Source: Azomonas agilis
GTDB taxonomy: Bacteria > Pseudomonadota > Gammaproteobacteria > Pseudomonadales > Pseudomonadaceae
DNA length: 64,000 nucleotides
Direction of reading: 5' to 3'
Assembly (NCBI RefSeq): GCF_007830255.1
Contig: NZ_VLKG01000008.1
Span: forward strand, 1-64,000
In this document: positions 20,837 to 30,243 of the stretch, one piece after another
How the letters are laid out: each line of letters opens with the position of its first letter
How positions within the stretch are numbered: position 1 is the first letter of the stretch
Made by a program: the position numbers and the translations under genes
The notes under the pieces: model-generated
Told to the model about the DNA's origin: nothing
Databases searched by the model: none
What the model saw: the letters and a program-made list of their open reading frames with translations, nothing else

Positions 20837-22228
20837 ATGAGCGCCACAGCCCCCAAACTTCCTGCCAGTATTTTCCGCGCTTACGATATTCGGGGCGTGG
20901 TGGGCGATACCCTAACCCCTGAAACCGCCTATTGGGTAGGCCGTGCCGTCGGCTCTGAAAGTCTGGCCAAAGGTGAACCCCATGTGTGCGTAGGTCGCGA
21001 CGGGCGTTTGTCTGGCCCTGAGCTGGTCAAACACCTGATTCAAGGTTTGGTGGATTGCGGCTGCACCGTACACGACGTGGGCATGGTTCCTACGCCGGTG
21101 CTCTATTTTGCGGCTAATGTGCTGCAAGGTAAGTCCGGTGTGATGCTCACCGGTAGCCATAACCCACCCAACTACAACGGCTTTAAAATCGTGGTGGCGG
21201 GCGATACCCTGGCCAACGAGCAAATCCAGTCTTTACGTCTGCGGATCGAAAATAACGATCTGGCCAGCGGCCAAGGCCGTGTAGAGCAGCATGAACTGCT
21301 GGGTCGCTATGTAGAGCGTATCCAAAGCGACCTCAAGATTGAGCGCCCGCTGAAGGTGGTGGTGGACTGTGGTAACGGCGTAGCCGGTGTCATTGCACCA
21401 CAACTGATTGAATCTCTGGGTTGCACAGTAATCCCGCTGTTCTGCGAAGTGGACGGCAACTTCCCCAACCACCATCCCGATCCCGGCCACTTGGAAAACC
21501 TGCAAGATCTGATTGCGGCAGTAGAAGCGCATCAAGCCGATTTAGGCTTGGCTTTTGACGGCGATGGCGACCGCGTGGGTGTAGTGACCAATAAAGGCCA
21601 AGTGATTTTCCCCGACCGCCTGTTGATGGCCTACGCCAAGGATGTGGTGTCGCGCAATCCCGGCGCGGAAGTCATCTTTGACGTGAAATGCACCCGCCGC
21701 CTGATTCCGCTAATCAAAGACTACGGCGGTCGTCCCTTAATGTGGAAAACCGGCCACTCCTTGATCAAGAAAAAAATGAAGGAATCCGGCGCGCTGTTGG
21801 CCGGTGAAATGAGCGGTCACGTATTCTTCAAAGAGCGCTGGTACGGTTTTGATGATGGTTTGTACAGTGCGGTGCGTCTGTTGGAAATCCTGAGTAAAGA
21901 TCCGCGTACCGCTGAAGAAGTGTTCAGCGACTTCCCCACCGATCTGTCCACCCCAGAAATCAACATCAAGGTGACGGAAGAGAGCAAATTCAGCATCATT
22001 GACGCGCTGCAACGTACCGCCCAATGGGGTGCGGATGCCAATTTGACTACCTTGGATGGCGTGCGTGTGGATTACCCCAACGGTTGGGGATTGGTGCGTG
22101 CCTCCAACACTACGCCGGTACTGGTGCTGCGTTTTGAAGGCCAGACTCAGGAAGAAATCCGCCGTATTCAGGATGTTTTCCGTGCCCAAATTCTCAGTGT
22201 TGCCCCTGACCTTAACCTGCCGTTCTGA
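20837..22228 (+). CDS. algC: phosphomannomutase / phosphoglucomutase
   Basis: Interconverts hexose 6- and 1-phosphates for LPS and exopolysaccharide sugar nucleotides. 463 residues of the alpha-D-phosphohexomutase family. The phosphoserine loop is MLTGSHNPPNYNGFK, the Mg site is FDGDGDRVGVV, the sugar-specificity loop is GEMSGHVFFKER and the phosphate-binding loop is RASNTTPVLVLRFE. The size and position between dut and argB match Pseudomonas AlgC. Confidence 0.95.
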   Translation: MSATAPKLPASIFRAYDIRGVVGDTLTPETAYWVGRAVGSESLAKGEPHVCVGRDGRLSGPELVKHLIQGLVDCGCTVHDVGMVPTPVLYFAANVLQGKSGVMLTGSHNPPNYNGFKIVVAGDTLANEQIQSLRLRIENNDLASGQGRVEQHELLGRYVERIQSDLKIERPLKVVVDCGNGVAGVIAPQLIESLGCTVIPLFCEVDGNFPNHHPDPGHLENLQDLIAAVEAHQADLGLAFDGDGDRVGVVTNKGQVIFPDRLLMAYAKDVVSRNPGAEVIFDVKCTRRLIPLIKDYGGRPLMWKTGHSLIKKKMKESGALLAGEMSGHVFFKERWYGFDDGLYSAVRLLEILSKDPRTAEEVFSDFPTDLSTPEINIKVTEESKFSIIDALQRTAQWGADANLTTLDGVRVDYPNGWGLVRASNTTPVLVLRFEGQTQEEIRRIQDVFRAQILSVAPDLNLPF

Positions 22229-23143
<915 letters not shown>

Positions 23144-23154
23144 CAGAGGGTGCT

Positions 23155-23181
23155 CAGAGGGCCGTAAGGATAGGCCCTCTG
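23155..23181. terminator. stem-loop between converging argB and ABC-F gene
   Basis: CAGAGGGCC and GGCCCTCTG form a perfect 9-bp stem with a 9-nt loop in the 41-bp gap. No strong U-run follows on either strand, but the position suits a bidirectional transcription end. Confidence 0.6.
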
Positions 23182-23184
23182 GGA

Positions 23185-25095
23185 TCAATCTGCCTGCATT
23201 TGCTCCAACTGCTCCATGATTTCTAACCACGCCTCTTCTAACTCCGATTCCTGAGTTTTTAGTTGAGCTTGCTGGGCTAAAAGCTGTTTCAGTTCCTCTT
23301 TACGGCTGTTGTCGTACAGGCTGTTATCGGCCAGTTTTTGTTCTAACTCAGTGAGTTGGTTCTGTACTTTAGACAGATCCTTTTCCAGCTTATCGGCTTG
23401 TTTGCGGTAGGGAGCCAACTGTTGGCGTAGGGCGGCAGCGGCTTGGCGCTGGCCTTTTTTATCGGCTTTGTCGGCGGAGCTATCACTATTGTCTGAACGG
23501 ATGGGTTGTTGCTGTTGAGCACGATATTCCACCAGCCAGCGGGCATAATCCTCTAAATCGCCATCAAAGTCCTGTATTCGACCTTCGGCAACCAGCAAGA
23601 AGGCATCAGTGGTGCTTTTGAGCAGATGCCGATCGTGGGAAACCACCAACACCGCGCCTTCAAAGTCTTGCAGGGCGAGGGTGAGGGCGAGGCGCATTTC
23701 CAGATCAAGGTGGTTGGTGGGTTCGTCCAACAGCAGCAGATTGGGCTTTTCCCAAGCGATGAGGGCAAGGGCGAGGCGCGCTTTTTCGCCACCGGAAAAA
23801 TTACCGACCGGCTCATCACAGCGCTTACCGCGAAAATCAAAACCACCGAGGAAATCGCGCAGGCTTTGTTCGCGTTCACTGGGAGCTAAGCGTTGCAGGT
23901 GTAACAAGGGGCTGGCTTTAGGATCAAGGGCATCCAACTGATGTTGGGCAAAGTAGCCGATGGCGAGGTTTTCCCCGCGTGTTAAATGGCCGGCGATGGG
24001 CTGAAGTTCGTCGGCTAGGGTTTTAATCAGGGTAGATTTACCCGCTCCATTGGGCCCCAGTAAGCCGATGCGCGCTCCGGGTTGCAGTTGCAGTTTCACT
24101 TTACTCAGAATGACTTTATCGCCGTAGCCCAACTGAGCCTCACTGAGACTAAGCAAAGGGCTAGAGATTTTATCCGCTTCCCGAAAGCTGAAGTTAAACG
24201 GCGAATCCACATGGGCTGGGGCCAGCTCTTCCAGCCGTTCTAAGGCTTTAATGCGGCTCTGGGCTTGGCGGGCTTTGGTGGCCTTGGCTTTAAAACGGCG
24301 AACGAAGTCCTCCATATGGGCGCGCTGGGCTTGTTGCTTTTCATAGGCTTGCTGCTGCTGGGCTAATCGTTCGGCGCGGGTGCGCTCGAAGGCCGAATAG
24401 CCACCGCGATAGAGGCTTAGCTGGCACTGATCAAGGTGTACGATGTGATCGACGACGGCATCCAAAAAGTCGCGGTCGTGGGAAATCAATAGCAGGGTAC
24501 CGGGATAGCTGGTGAGCCAGCTTTCCAACCACAAAATAGCGTCTAAATCCAAGTGGTTGGTGGGTTCGTCCAACAGCAGCAAATCCGAAGGGCACATTAA
24601 AGCCTGCGCCAGATTCAGGCGCATCCGCCAACCGCCGGAAAAGTCTCCTACTGATTGTTCCATTTGGTTGCTGTTAAAGCCCAATCCAGCCAACAATTTA
24701 CGGGCACGGGCATCCGCGGTGTAGCCTTCGGCCTGCTCTAACTCCAGATGCAGACGCGCAATTTGTTCACCGTTGGGGTGGGTTGCTTGCTCGGCCTGCG
24801 TCAGTGCGTGCTGGACTTGGCGTAGATGCAAGTCACCGTCCAGTACATAGTCCACTGCCCGCCGTTCTAACTGATCCACTTCCTGCTTCATGTGGGCGAT
24901 GCGCCAATCGGCAGGCAGGTAGCAGTCTCCGCCATCGGCTCCTAGTTCACCCCGGAGTAGGGCAAATAAACTGGATTTTCCCGCGCCATTGGCGCCAATC
25001 AAACCGACCTTTTGCCCTGCGTGTAGGTTCAAGTCGGCGTTATCGAGTAGGCGCTGGGGGCCACGGTGCAAAATAAGATGTTGGAGTCGGATCAT
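23185..25095 (-). CDS. yheS: ABC-F ATPase, YheS type
   Basis: Soluble tandem-ATPase protein of about 636 residues that is expected to act on ribosomes, with no membrane domain. Two cassettes: Walker A GANGAGKSSL and GPNGAGKSTL, signatures FSGGWRMRL and FSGGEKARL, each followed by LLLDEPTNHLD. The interdomain linker (about 240-310) is rich in Q, R and A (AERLAQQQQAYEKQQAQ) and there is a C-terminal coiled coil. The ATG at 25095 gives the normal N-terminus MIRLQHLILHRG. Confidence 0.92.
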   Translation of the reverse strand: MIRLQHLILHRGPQRLLDNADLNLHAGQKVGLIGANGAGKSSLFALLRGELGADGGDCYLPADWRIAHMKQEVDQLERRAVDYVLDGDLHLRQVQHALTQAEQATHPNGEQIARLHLELEQAEGYTADARARKLLAGLGFNSNQMEQSVGDFSGGWRMRLNLAQALMCPSDLLLLDEPTNHLDLDAILWLESWLTSYPGTLLLISHDRDFLDAVVDHIVHLDQCQLSLYRGGYSAFERTRAERLAQQQQAYEKQQAQRAHMEDFVRRFKAKATKARQAQSRIKALERLEELAPAHVDSPFNFSFREADKISSPLLSLSEAQLGYGDKVILSKVKLQLQPGARIGLLGPNGAGKSTLIKTLADELQPIAGHLTRGENLAIGYFAQHQLDALDPKASPLLHLQRLAPSEREQSLRDFLGGFDFRGKRCDEPVGNFSGGEKARLALALIAWEKPNLLLLDEPTNHLDLEMRLALTLALQDFEGAVLVVSHDRHLLKSTTDAFLLVAEGRIQDFDGDLEDYARWLVEYRAQQQQPIRSDNSDSSADKADKKGQRQAAAALRQQLAPYRKQADKLEKDLSKVQNQLTELEQKLADNSLYDNSRKEELKQLLAQQAQLKTQESELEEAWLEIMEQLEQMQAD

Positions 25096-25198
25096 GGAGG
25101 GTAGAGGACGGCCTTGGGCCAGAAAATAGAGGAGGATGCTATTGTGGCAAAACGAGGGAAGAGGGGGAACAAGGTGCTGCAAGTACAGAACCCTAGCC

Positions 25199-25227
25199 TC
25201 TCCTGATCTAGGCTATAGATCAGGAGA
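25199..25227 (-). terminator. 12-bp stem-loop after the KAS III-like gene
   Basis: TCTCCTGATCTA and TAGATCAGGAGA pair perfectly around GGCTA. It lies 14 bp past the stop of the minus-strand KAS III-like gene. No long U-run is present, so termination efficiency is uncertain. Confidence 0.6.
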
Positions 25228-25240
25228 TAAGGGCGCAGGA

Positions 25241-26173
25241 TCACGAAGGTTGGCGAAGCAGTACCGCGGAGCCCCAAGACAGACCAACACCAAAACCGCT
25301 GATGACAAGGTGTCGCCAGTTGGAGTCGAATGCATAGCGCTCCATCAACAACGGAATGGTGGACGACACGGTATTGCCAATGCCCAAGAGATCACGAATG
25401 ACCTTATGTTCGTTGCCAGTGAGCTTTTTGGTCAGCAAATCCACGATGGCTGCGCTACCTTGGTGCAGTAAAATGGCATCCACTTCATCAAGGCTGAGAT
25501 GGGCTAACTCCAAAACATCCTGCATCTGAGGCACTATGTTGGCGTTGGCAAAGTTAAGCACTTGGCGGCCATTCATATGGAAAAAGCCGTCTTTAACTAT
25601 CAGGTGCTCGGCACCACCACCGTCTGTACCAAAACGAGCAGGGCCGAGTGTCCATACGGGGTCTTCGCCTAACCAAATGGCTGCGGCTGCATCACCAAAT
25701 AGTAAGGAGGTGGAGTAGTCCGTGCGGTCCATGATTTTGGAGTAAGGGTCGGCTGTGACTAAGATGCCGTTCTTAAGGCCCGTGGCCTCCATAAAGCCTT
25801 TAAGCACATAGAGGCTGTACACAAAACCTGAGCAGCCTAAAGAAACATCAAAGCAGGCTACGTTGGTGGGTAGGCCAATTTTATGTTGAGCAATGGCGGA
25901 GGTATGGGGTAAAGCCTCGGCATCGCCGTTTTGCGTAACTACGACCAAAGCATCAATCGCATCCAGTTTCAGGGCTGGATTTTTAGCCAGTAGATTACGT
26001 ACCGCAGCAGCCACTAAGTCTGAAGTTTCTTCCTGTTCATCCTTAAGTGAAAGCGTTTTGGTACCAATTTTGGCAAGGATAAAGTCCTCGTCTCGTTCAA
26101 AAGAGGCAGCCTGAGCGATGTTGTCGATCCGACCGGCCGGAATGTAGCTGGCGATACTTTTGATTCCAATCAT
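25241..26173 (-). CDS. beta-ketoacyl-ACP synthase III-like thiolase-fold enzyme
   Basis: 310-residue thiolase-fold condensing enzyme. The Cys-His-Asn triad fits C114 (in DVSLGCSGFVYSL), H237 (in LLHQGSAAIVD) and N267 (in GIGNTVSST). The motif HQANxRI, which in housekeeping FabH contacts acyl-carrier protein, is replaced by HQGSAAI. No fab gene is nearby. It may be a specialised starter-unit or alkyl-transfer enzyme rather than the main FabH. Monocistronic, ended by the hairpin at 25199-25227. The 265-bp gap upstream contains nothing I recognise beyond its promoter region. Confidence 0.82.
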   Translation of the reverse strand: MIGIKSIASYIPAGRIDNIAQAASFERDEDFILAKIGTKTLSLKDEQEETSDLVAAAVRNLLAKNPALKLDAIDALVVVTQNGDAEALPHTSAIAQHKIGLPTNVACFDVSLGCSGFVYSLYVLKGFMEATGLKNGILVTADPYSKIMDRTDYSTSLLFGDAAAAIWLGEDPVWTLGPARFGTDGGGAEHLIVKDGFFHMNGRQVLNFANANIVPQMQDVLELAHLSLDEVDAILLHQGSAAIVDLLTKKLTGNEHKVIRDLLGIGNTVSSTIPLLMERYAFDSNWRHLVISGFGVGLSWGSAVLLRQPS

Positions 26174-26438
26174 TTTGTATTTCCAACAAGGTAAAGCCGC
26201 TTGTGCCAGCGGTTGCTGAACGCTATGCGGATTGGGCTTTTGTTTTTGATGAACCGATTTGTCGGTATTAAAACCAACAGATAATCTTTATAGGCATCAA
26301 TGTGTTTAAAGTTTGCAGTTGTTGCTTTAAGTCCCTAGCCAACTGCCTGCTGAAAGTATCTGTCGGATACAGGCCGTGTGTGTAGTCGCTCTGAGTGTAA
26401 CAACGGTGATCCCCATCCTTTCTCCTATCCCATCCGTA

Positions 26439-27860
26439 TCACGGGTTTCTGATTTTGTTGACTATGGCCGTTGTGGAGCTGTTTTCTACCAGTCCCAATA
26501 CACGGACATCACCGCCGTAGTTTTTAACCAGATCGGCTCCTACGACTTGATTGATGCCGTAATCCCCCCCTTTGACCAGTATCTCGGGTCTAATGTGTCC
26601 GAGTAACCGCTCAGGTGTATCTTCACTAAAGCACACAACCCAGTCCACTGCACCCAGTCCTGCGAGTACCGCCATTCGTCGATCTACCGTGTTTATGGGA
26701 CGACCGGCTCCTTTAAGGCGGCTCACAGAGGCATCGTCATTGACAGCTACAATCAGGCGATCACCCAAGGCACGGGCTTGTTCCAAATAAGCCACATGCC
26801 CTGGGTGCAGGATATCAAAGCAGCCATTGGTGAACACGATACGCTCCCCTTGGCTACGGGCATCCTCAAGGGCACTGAGCAGATGTTCAAGGGTCATTAC
26901 GCCGCGCTCACAACCTTGTTCGCGTTGGATGGCGCGGCGCAGTTCAGGGGCACTAATAGCGGCCGTGCCGAGCTTTCCCACCACAATGCCAGCGGCGAGG
27001 TTAGCTAAACCCACGGCACTAGGCAGCGCTTCCCCAGCAGCTAGAGCAGCCGCTAGGGTAGAGATCACCGTATCTCCAGCACCGGTGACATCAAAGACTT
27101 CCCGGGCACGGGCCGGTAGGTGGAGTGGGGGACACTCAGACCGCAGTAGGGTCATGCCTTGTTCGCCACGAGTGATCAGTAGCGCTTCAAGCTCCAAGTG
27201 CTGGATGAGTTCCAGTCCTTTATGTACTAATTCAGACTCATCGGTACAGGAGCCCACAACAGCCTCAAATTCCCCAAGGTTTGGAGTGATTAGGGTAGCC
27301 CCGCGATAGATATCGAAGTTTTTACCTTTGGGGTCGGCTAAGACGGGGATTCCCTGCTGGCGCGCTAGGGCAATCAGTTGCTGATGATTTTGTAAGCTAC
27401 CTTTTCCATAATCAGAAAGCACTAAAACGCGAACCTGACCGATGAGCCGTTCCACTTCCGCAGCAAGGGCAGCGCCATCGGTATGGAAGGGCTGCTCAAA
27501 GTCCATTCGCAGCAGTTGCTGATGTCGGCTCAATACCCGCAGTTTGAGAATAGTCGGCTGATCGGCTAAGGCTTGGAAATGTACCTGTACCCCAGCGGCT
27601 TGCAAACGCTCGCGCAGTTGATCGGCGGCTTCGTCTTGACCGGTAACGCCAATTAAGCAGGCCGAAGCACCCAGCGCCGCAATGTTGAGGGCTACGTTAG
27701 CTGCTCCACCAGGACGATCTTCGATTTGCTCTACTTTAACCACCGGAACCGGGGCTTCAGGAGAAATGCGCGAGGTCGCGCCATGCCAGTAACGATCCAG
27801 CATAACATCGCCTACCACCAGAACGGGGGCTTGTTCAAAACGGGGCATGGACAGCTTCAT
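26439..27860 (-). CDS. hldE: bifunctional heptose-7-phosphate kinase / heptose-1-phosphate adenylyltransferase
   Basis: Makes ADP-heptose for the LPS inner core. 473 residues: an N-terminal PfkB-type kinase domain (about 1-315; VVGDVMLDRYW, GGAANVALN, DVTGAGDTVISTLA) and a C-terminal cytidylyltransferase-like domain (about 340-473; GCFDILHPGHVAYLEQA, VKGGDY). GGAG precedes the ATG. It lies at the 3' end of a leftward LPS run after msbA, the Mig-14-like gene and the PIG-L deacetylase. Confidence 0.96.
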   Translation of the reverse strand: MKLSMPRFEQAPVLVVGDVMLDRYWHGATSRISPEAPVPVVKVEQIEDRPGGAANVALNIAALGASACLIGVTGQDEAADQLRERLQAAGVQVHFQALADQPTILKLRVLSRHQQLLRMDFEQPFHTDGAALAAEVERLIGQVRVLVLSDYGKGSLQNHQQLIALARQQGIPVLADPKGKNFDIYRGATLITPNLGEFEAVVGSCTDESELVHKGLELIQHLELEALLITRGEQGMTLLRSECPPLHLPARAREVFDVTGAGDTVISTLAAALAAGEALPSAVGLANLAAGIVVGKLGTAAISAPELRRAIQREQGCERGVMTLEHLLSALEDARSQGERIVFTNGCFDILHPGHVAYLEQARALGDRLIVAVNDDASVSRLKGAGRPINTVDRRMAVLAGLGAVDWVVCFSEDTPERLLGHIRPEILVKGGDYGINQVVGADLVKNYGGDVRVLGLVENSSTTAIVNKIRNP

Positions 27861-27928
27861 GAAGGCTCCGCCAAGGATCGGATCGGTCGATCATAACACC
27901 AGTATTATGAGAGATGCCTGTAACCACT

Positions 27929-29341
27929 TCAAAGCTTGTGCGCCTGAGGTGGTGATAGGCTGCGCACCCAAAACACTTCGTGGCGACGCACGGCTTTACG
28001 GAAGAATTCATTCTCTCCCGTAATAGGCCAGCGTCGGCCTGTCAGTACGGCTTGAATCCAGCGTCGGACTTGGTGCTTTAAAGAAACTTTGCCCTGCAAG
28101 TCATGCTGCATGGCGAGGGCTTGGGCTTTGTCATGTCGGGTTTGAGGATCTAGCACAGGGCTCCAAAGCCCATCAGCGGGCAGTGGCTCAAGGCTTGGGG
28201 GCAGCGCTATGCCGCCATCGGCTGGGCCCATGGGCCAGCGGTCGTTATCGTGCAGGTGATTGGCGTACAGCAACAGCGTCCACGGAGGATATTCCAGAGA
28301 CTCCATTGCTTGCAGCAATGCGTGGGTCGCCGCGATATGGTCGGTGTGGGGGTCAAGCTCTGGGTGAGGAGTGATGACAACCTGCGGGCGTAGTTGCTCC
28401 AAAATCGCTTTCAGGTCTGCCAGCAGATGATGGCCGGTGGGTTGGCCGGTATCTCCGGGGAGTCTGTAGGCGTTGTACCGACGTGCGAGGCTTGTATCCT
28501 GCGCTCCTGACTCCAAGGAACCAAAGACCTTATCCGGCTCGGCCAACATGGCAGGCAGGCGCAGGCAGTAATAGCCCAGTTGCAGGCAGCGCTGTTGCGG
28601 TACGCCACCCCACAGCGGTATAGCTAAACTGTCCCAAGTGCGTAGGCGGCCTTTGAGTTGGGCAGCCTGCGCAGTATCCAAGCCAAGCCTCTGATACTTT
28701 TTAGCCTCGATTTCGCCCTGAGTTAGGGTCAGGATATGCACGTCCTTAGCTCGACTATAGAGGCCAAAAGCAGCTAATTCGGCATCGTCTGCGTGAGGTG
28801 CAATAATCAGTAGGCGCTGTTGGGTGTAGTCAGGATTTTGGAAGGTATAGAGCGTTCCCGTATCAGCCAAACTGCAAAAGCGCCCGCTTAACTTCAGCCG
28901 TCCTTCGCGCAATGCTTGCTGCTGGCCAGATAGGTTGAGGTAGCGAACGCCCCGAGCGCCCCGCTCAAAATCCTGTCGATCCTCACCCAACCAAACTTGA
29001 GGATCACGCAGCCAACCCCAAAAGCTGCTATTTATTGACCAGCTTAGGATCAGGGTATCGGCGTTAGGCCAATCGCCTTCTACCTGTAATACCCCTTCAA
29101 TACAGCGCACCTGAAACTGAGGTGTGCTTTCCGGGAAGCGGTACTGATAGTCAGACTTTGGACTGTAGAACAGATGATCTGCTAACCAAGCCTCATGAGC
29201 AATCCAACCCAACAGCAGCAACACAGGGGGCAGCCATAGACTCACGCCTGCCGACGCCAGTGTTAGGAGTGCAAACAGCCCCAGTCCCCAGCGTTTTTGC
29301 TGGCGGTGGCGTTTTAATAGGCATTGCTTGCGGTTGAGCAT
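27929..29341 (-). CDS. PIG-L family N-acetyl-sugar deacetylase, DnpA-like
   Basis: 470-residue protein with an N-terminal membrane helix pair (about 17-48) and a large LmbE/PIG-L domain. The zinc-site motif is PHADDAELAAFG (HxDD), with the distal histidines in TPHPELDPHTDHIAA. It starts 2 bp after the Mig-14-like gene and precedes hldE by 68 bp. Pseudomonas aeruginosa has a similar neighbour pair (DnpA and Mig-14 near msbA), where DnpA affects antibiotic tolerance. The substrate is probably an N-acetylated envelope sugar; this is inference. Confidence 0.85.
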   Translation of the reverse strand: MLNRKQCLLKRHRQQKRWGLGLFALLTLASAGVSLWLPPVLLLLGWIAHEAWLADHLFYSPKSDYQYRFPESTPQFQVRCIEGVLQVEGDWPNADTLILSWSINSSFWGWLRDPQVWLGEDRQDFERGARGVRYLNLSGQQQALREGRLKLSGRFCSLADTGTLYTFQNPDYTQQRLLIIAPHADDAELAAFGLYSRAKDVHILTLTQGEIEAKKYQRLGLDTAQAAQLKGRLRTWDSLAIPLWGGVPQQRCLQLGYYCLRLPAMLAEPDKVFGSLESGAQDTSLARRYNAYRLPGDTGQPTGHHLLADLKAILEQLRPQVVITPHPELDPHTDHIAATHALLQAMESLEYPPWTLLLYANHLHDNDRWPMGPADGGIALPPSLEPLPADGLWSPVLDPQTRHDKAQALAMQHDLQGKVSLKHQVRRWIQAVLTGRRWPITGENEFFRKAVRRHEVFWVRSLSPPQAHKL

Positions 29342-29343
29342 GA

Positions 29344-30243
29344 CTACACCTGATACACGGGCTTACGGTGACACCACATATCCTTATATTCCCGATCCGC
29401 ACGGCCAAAAGAGTAGCGTAATTCCTTACCTTTGCCCTTAGCATCGGCCCAAGCATCCTGCGTATTGACGAAGGTAAGCACACTGCCCGCCGCTAAAACC
29501 TGATGCTCAGGGTCTACGCCGCCGTTGATGTACTCCACTGACACCCAGCGCGGCGACTCGGCACGATACAGCACTTGGATGGCCAAGGGTTGCCCGTTGC
29601 TCAAGTACACCACCGAGCCGGTCATAAACTCATTCAGTAGACTAAATACCTCGGCGAGATGAGCTTTGGCTGGTACTTCAAAATTCCAGCGTTTTTGGAA
29701 CAAATCGGCATAGATGCTGGCTCGATCTGTCGGTGATAGCTCGGTGATAGGGCCAAGATAGCCTCCTGCCTCTTTAATCAGACGCAAGTCGCGGCGCAGG
29801 TTATAGCGGTAGCGTCCGCTGTAGTCTTCGTGGGGGCGAGCGAGGGCTAGTTGTTCAGGCTGTGGTTTAAGACCTAGGATTTGCCCCTGATTGAGTTCGG
29901 AAACGTAGCGCAGGCTTTGGCGAATCGGTACGCAAGCGTCCGCTGCAATAGGCAGAATGACTTCAGCGTTGCCCAGATCGAATAGGCGTTTTTGGCCCGA
30001 GTGTTTGAGCATTTCTTTGGACAAAGCCAGATAGCGCCCCCAGCAGGGCATGGCCGCGACGAGCTGCTCATTCTGATACCAACCTAGATAACGCACTGGG
30101 ATACCGGCTAAATCAGCCAGTCGCTCTACTACATCCGGGTGAGTGATCAGACTACCGCCGAACTCTTGCCAAGCCAGACGGTAATCCTTGGCCTCTATCA
30201 CCGTCCAACCCTGTTCGCGCCAAGGGCGTAACCATCTCAGCAT
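29344..30243 (-). CDS. Mig-14-like GNAT-fold protein
   Basis: 299-residue protein of the Mig-14 / FemAB-like acetyltransferase group. Seen: RYRYNLRRDLRLIKEAGG, a conserved basic patch, and the C-terminal ELRYSFGRADREYKDMWCH typical of Mig-14. Mig-14 in Salmonella and Pseudomonas is inner-membrane associated and helps resist cationic antimicrobial peptides; the reaction is unknown. Its ATG overlaps the msbA stop (TGATG), and the PIG-L deacetylase follows after 2 bp, so the three are translated as a unit. Confidence 0.8.
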   Translation of the reverse strand: MLRWLRPWREQGWTVIEAKDYRLAWQEFGGSLITHPDVVERLADLAGIPVRYLGWYQNEQLVAAMPCWGRYLALSKEMLKHSGQKRLFDLGNAEVILPIAADACVPIRQSLRYVSELNQGQILGLKPQPEQLALARPHEDYSGRYRYNLRRDLRLIKEAGGYLGPITELSPTDRASIYADLFQKRWNFEVPAKAHLAEVFSLLNEFMTGSVVYLSNGQPLAIQVLYRAESPRWVSVEYINGGVDPEHQVLAAGSVLTFVNTQDAWADAKGKGKELRYSFGRADREYKDMWCHRKPVYQV

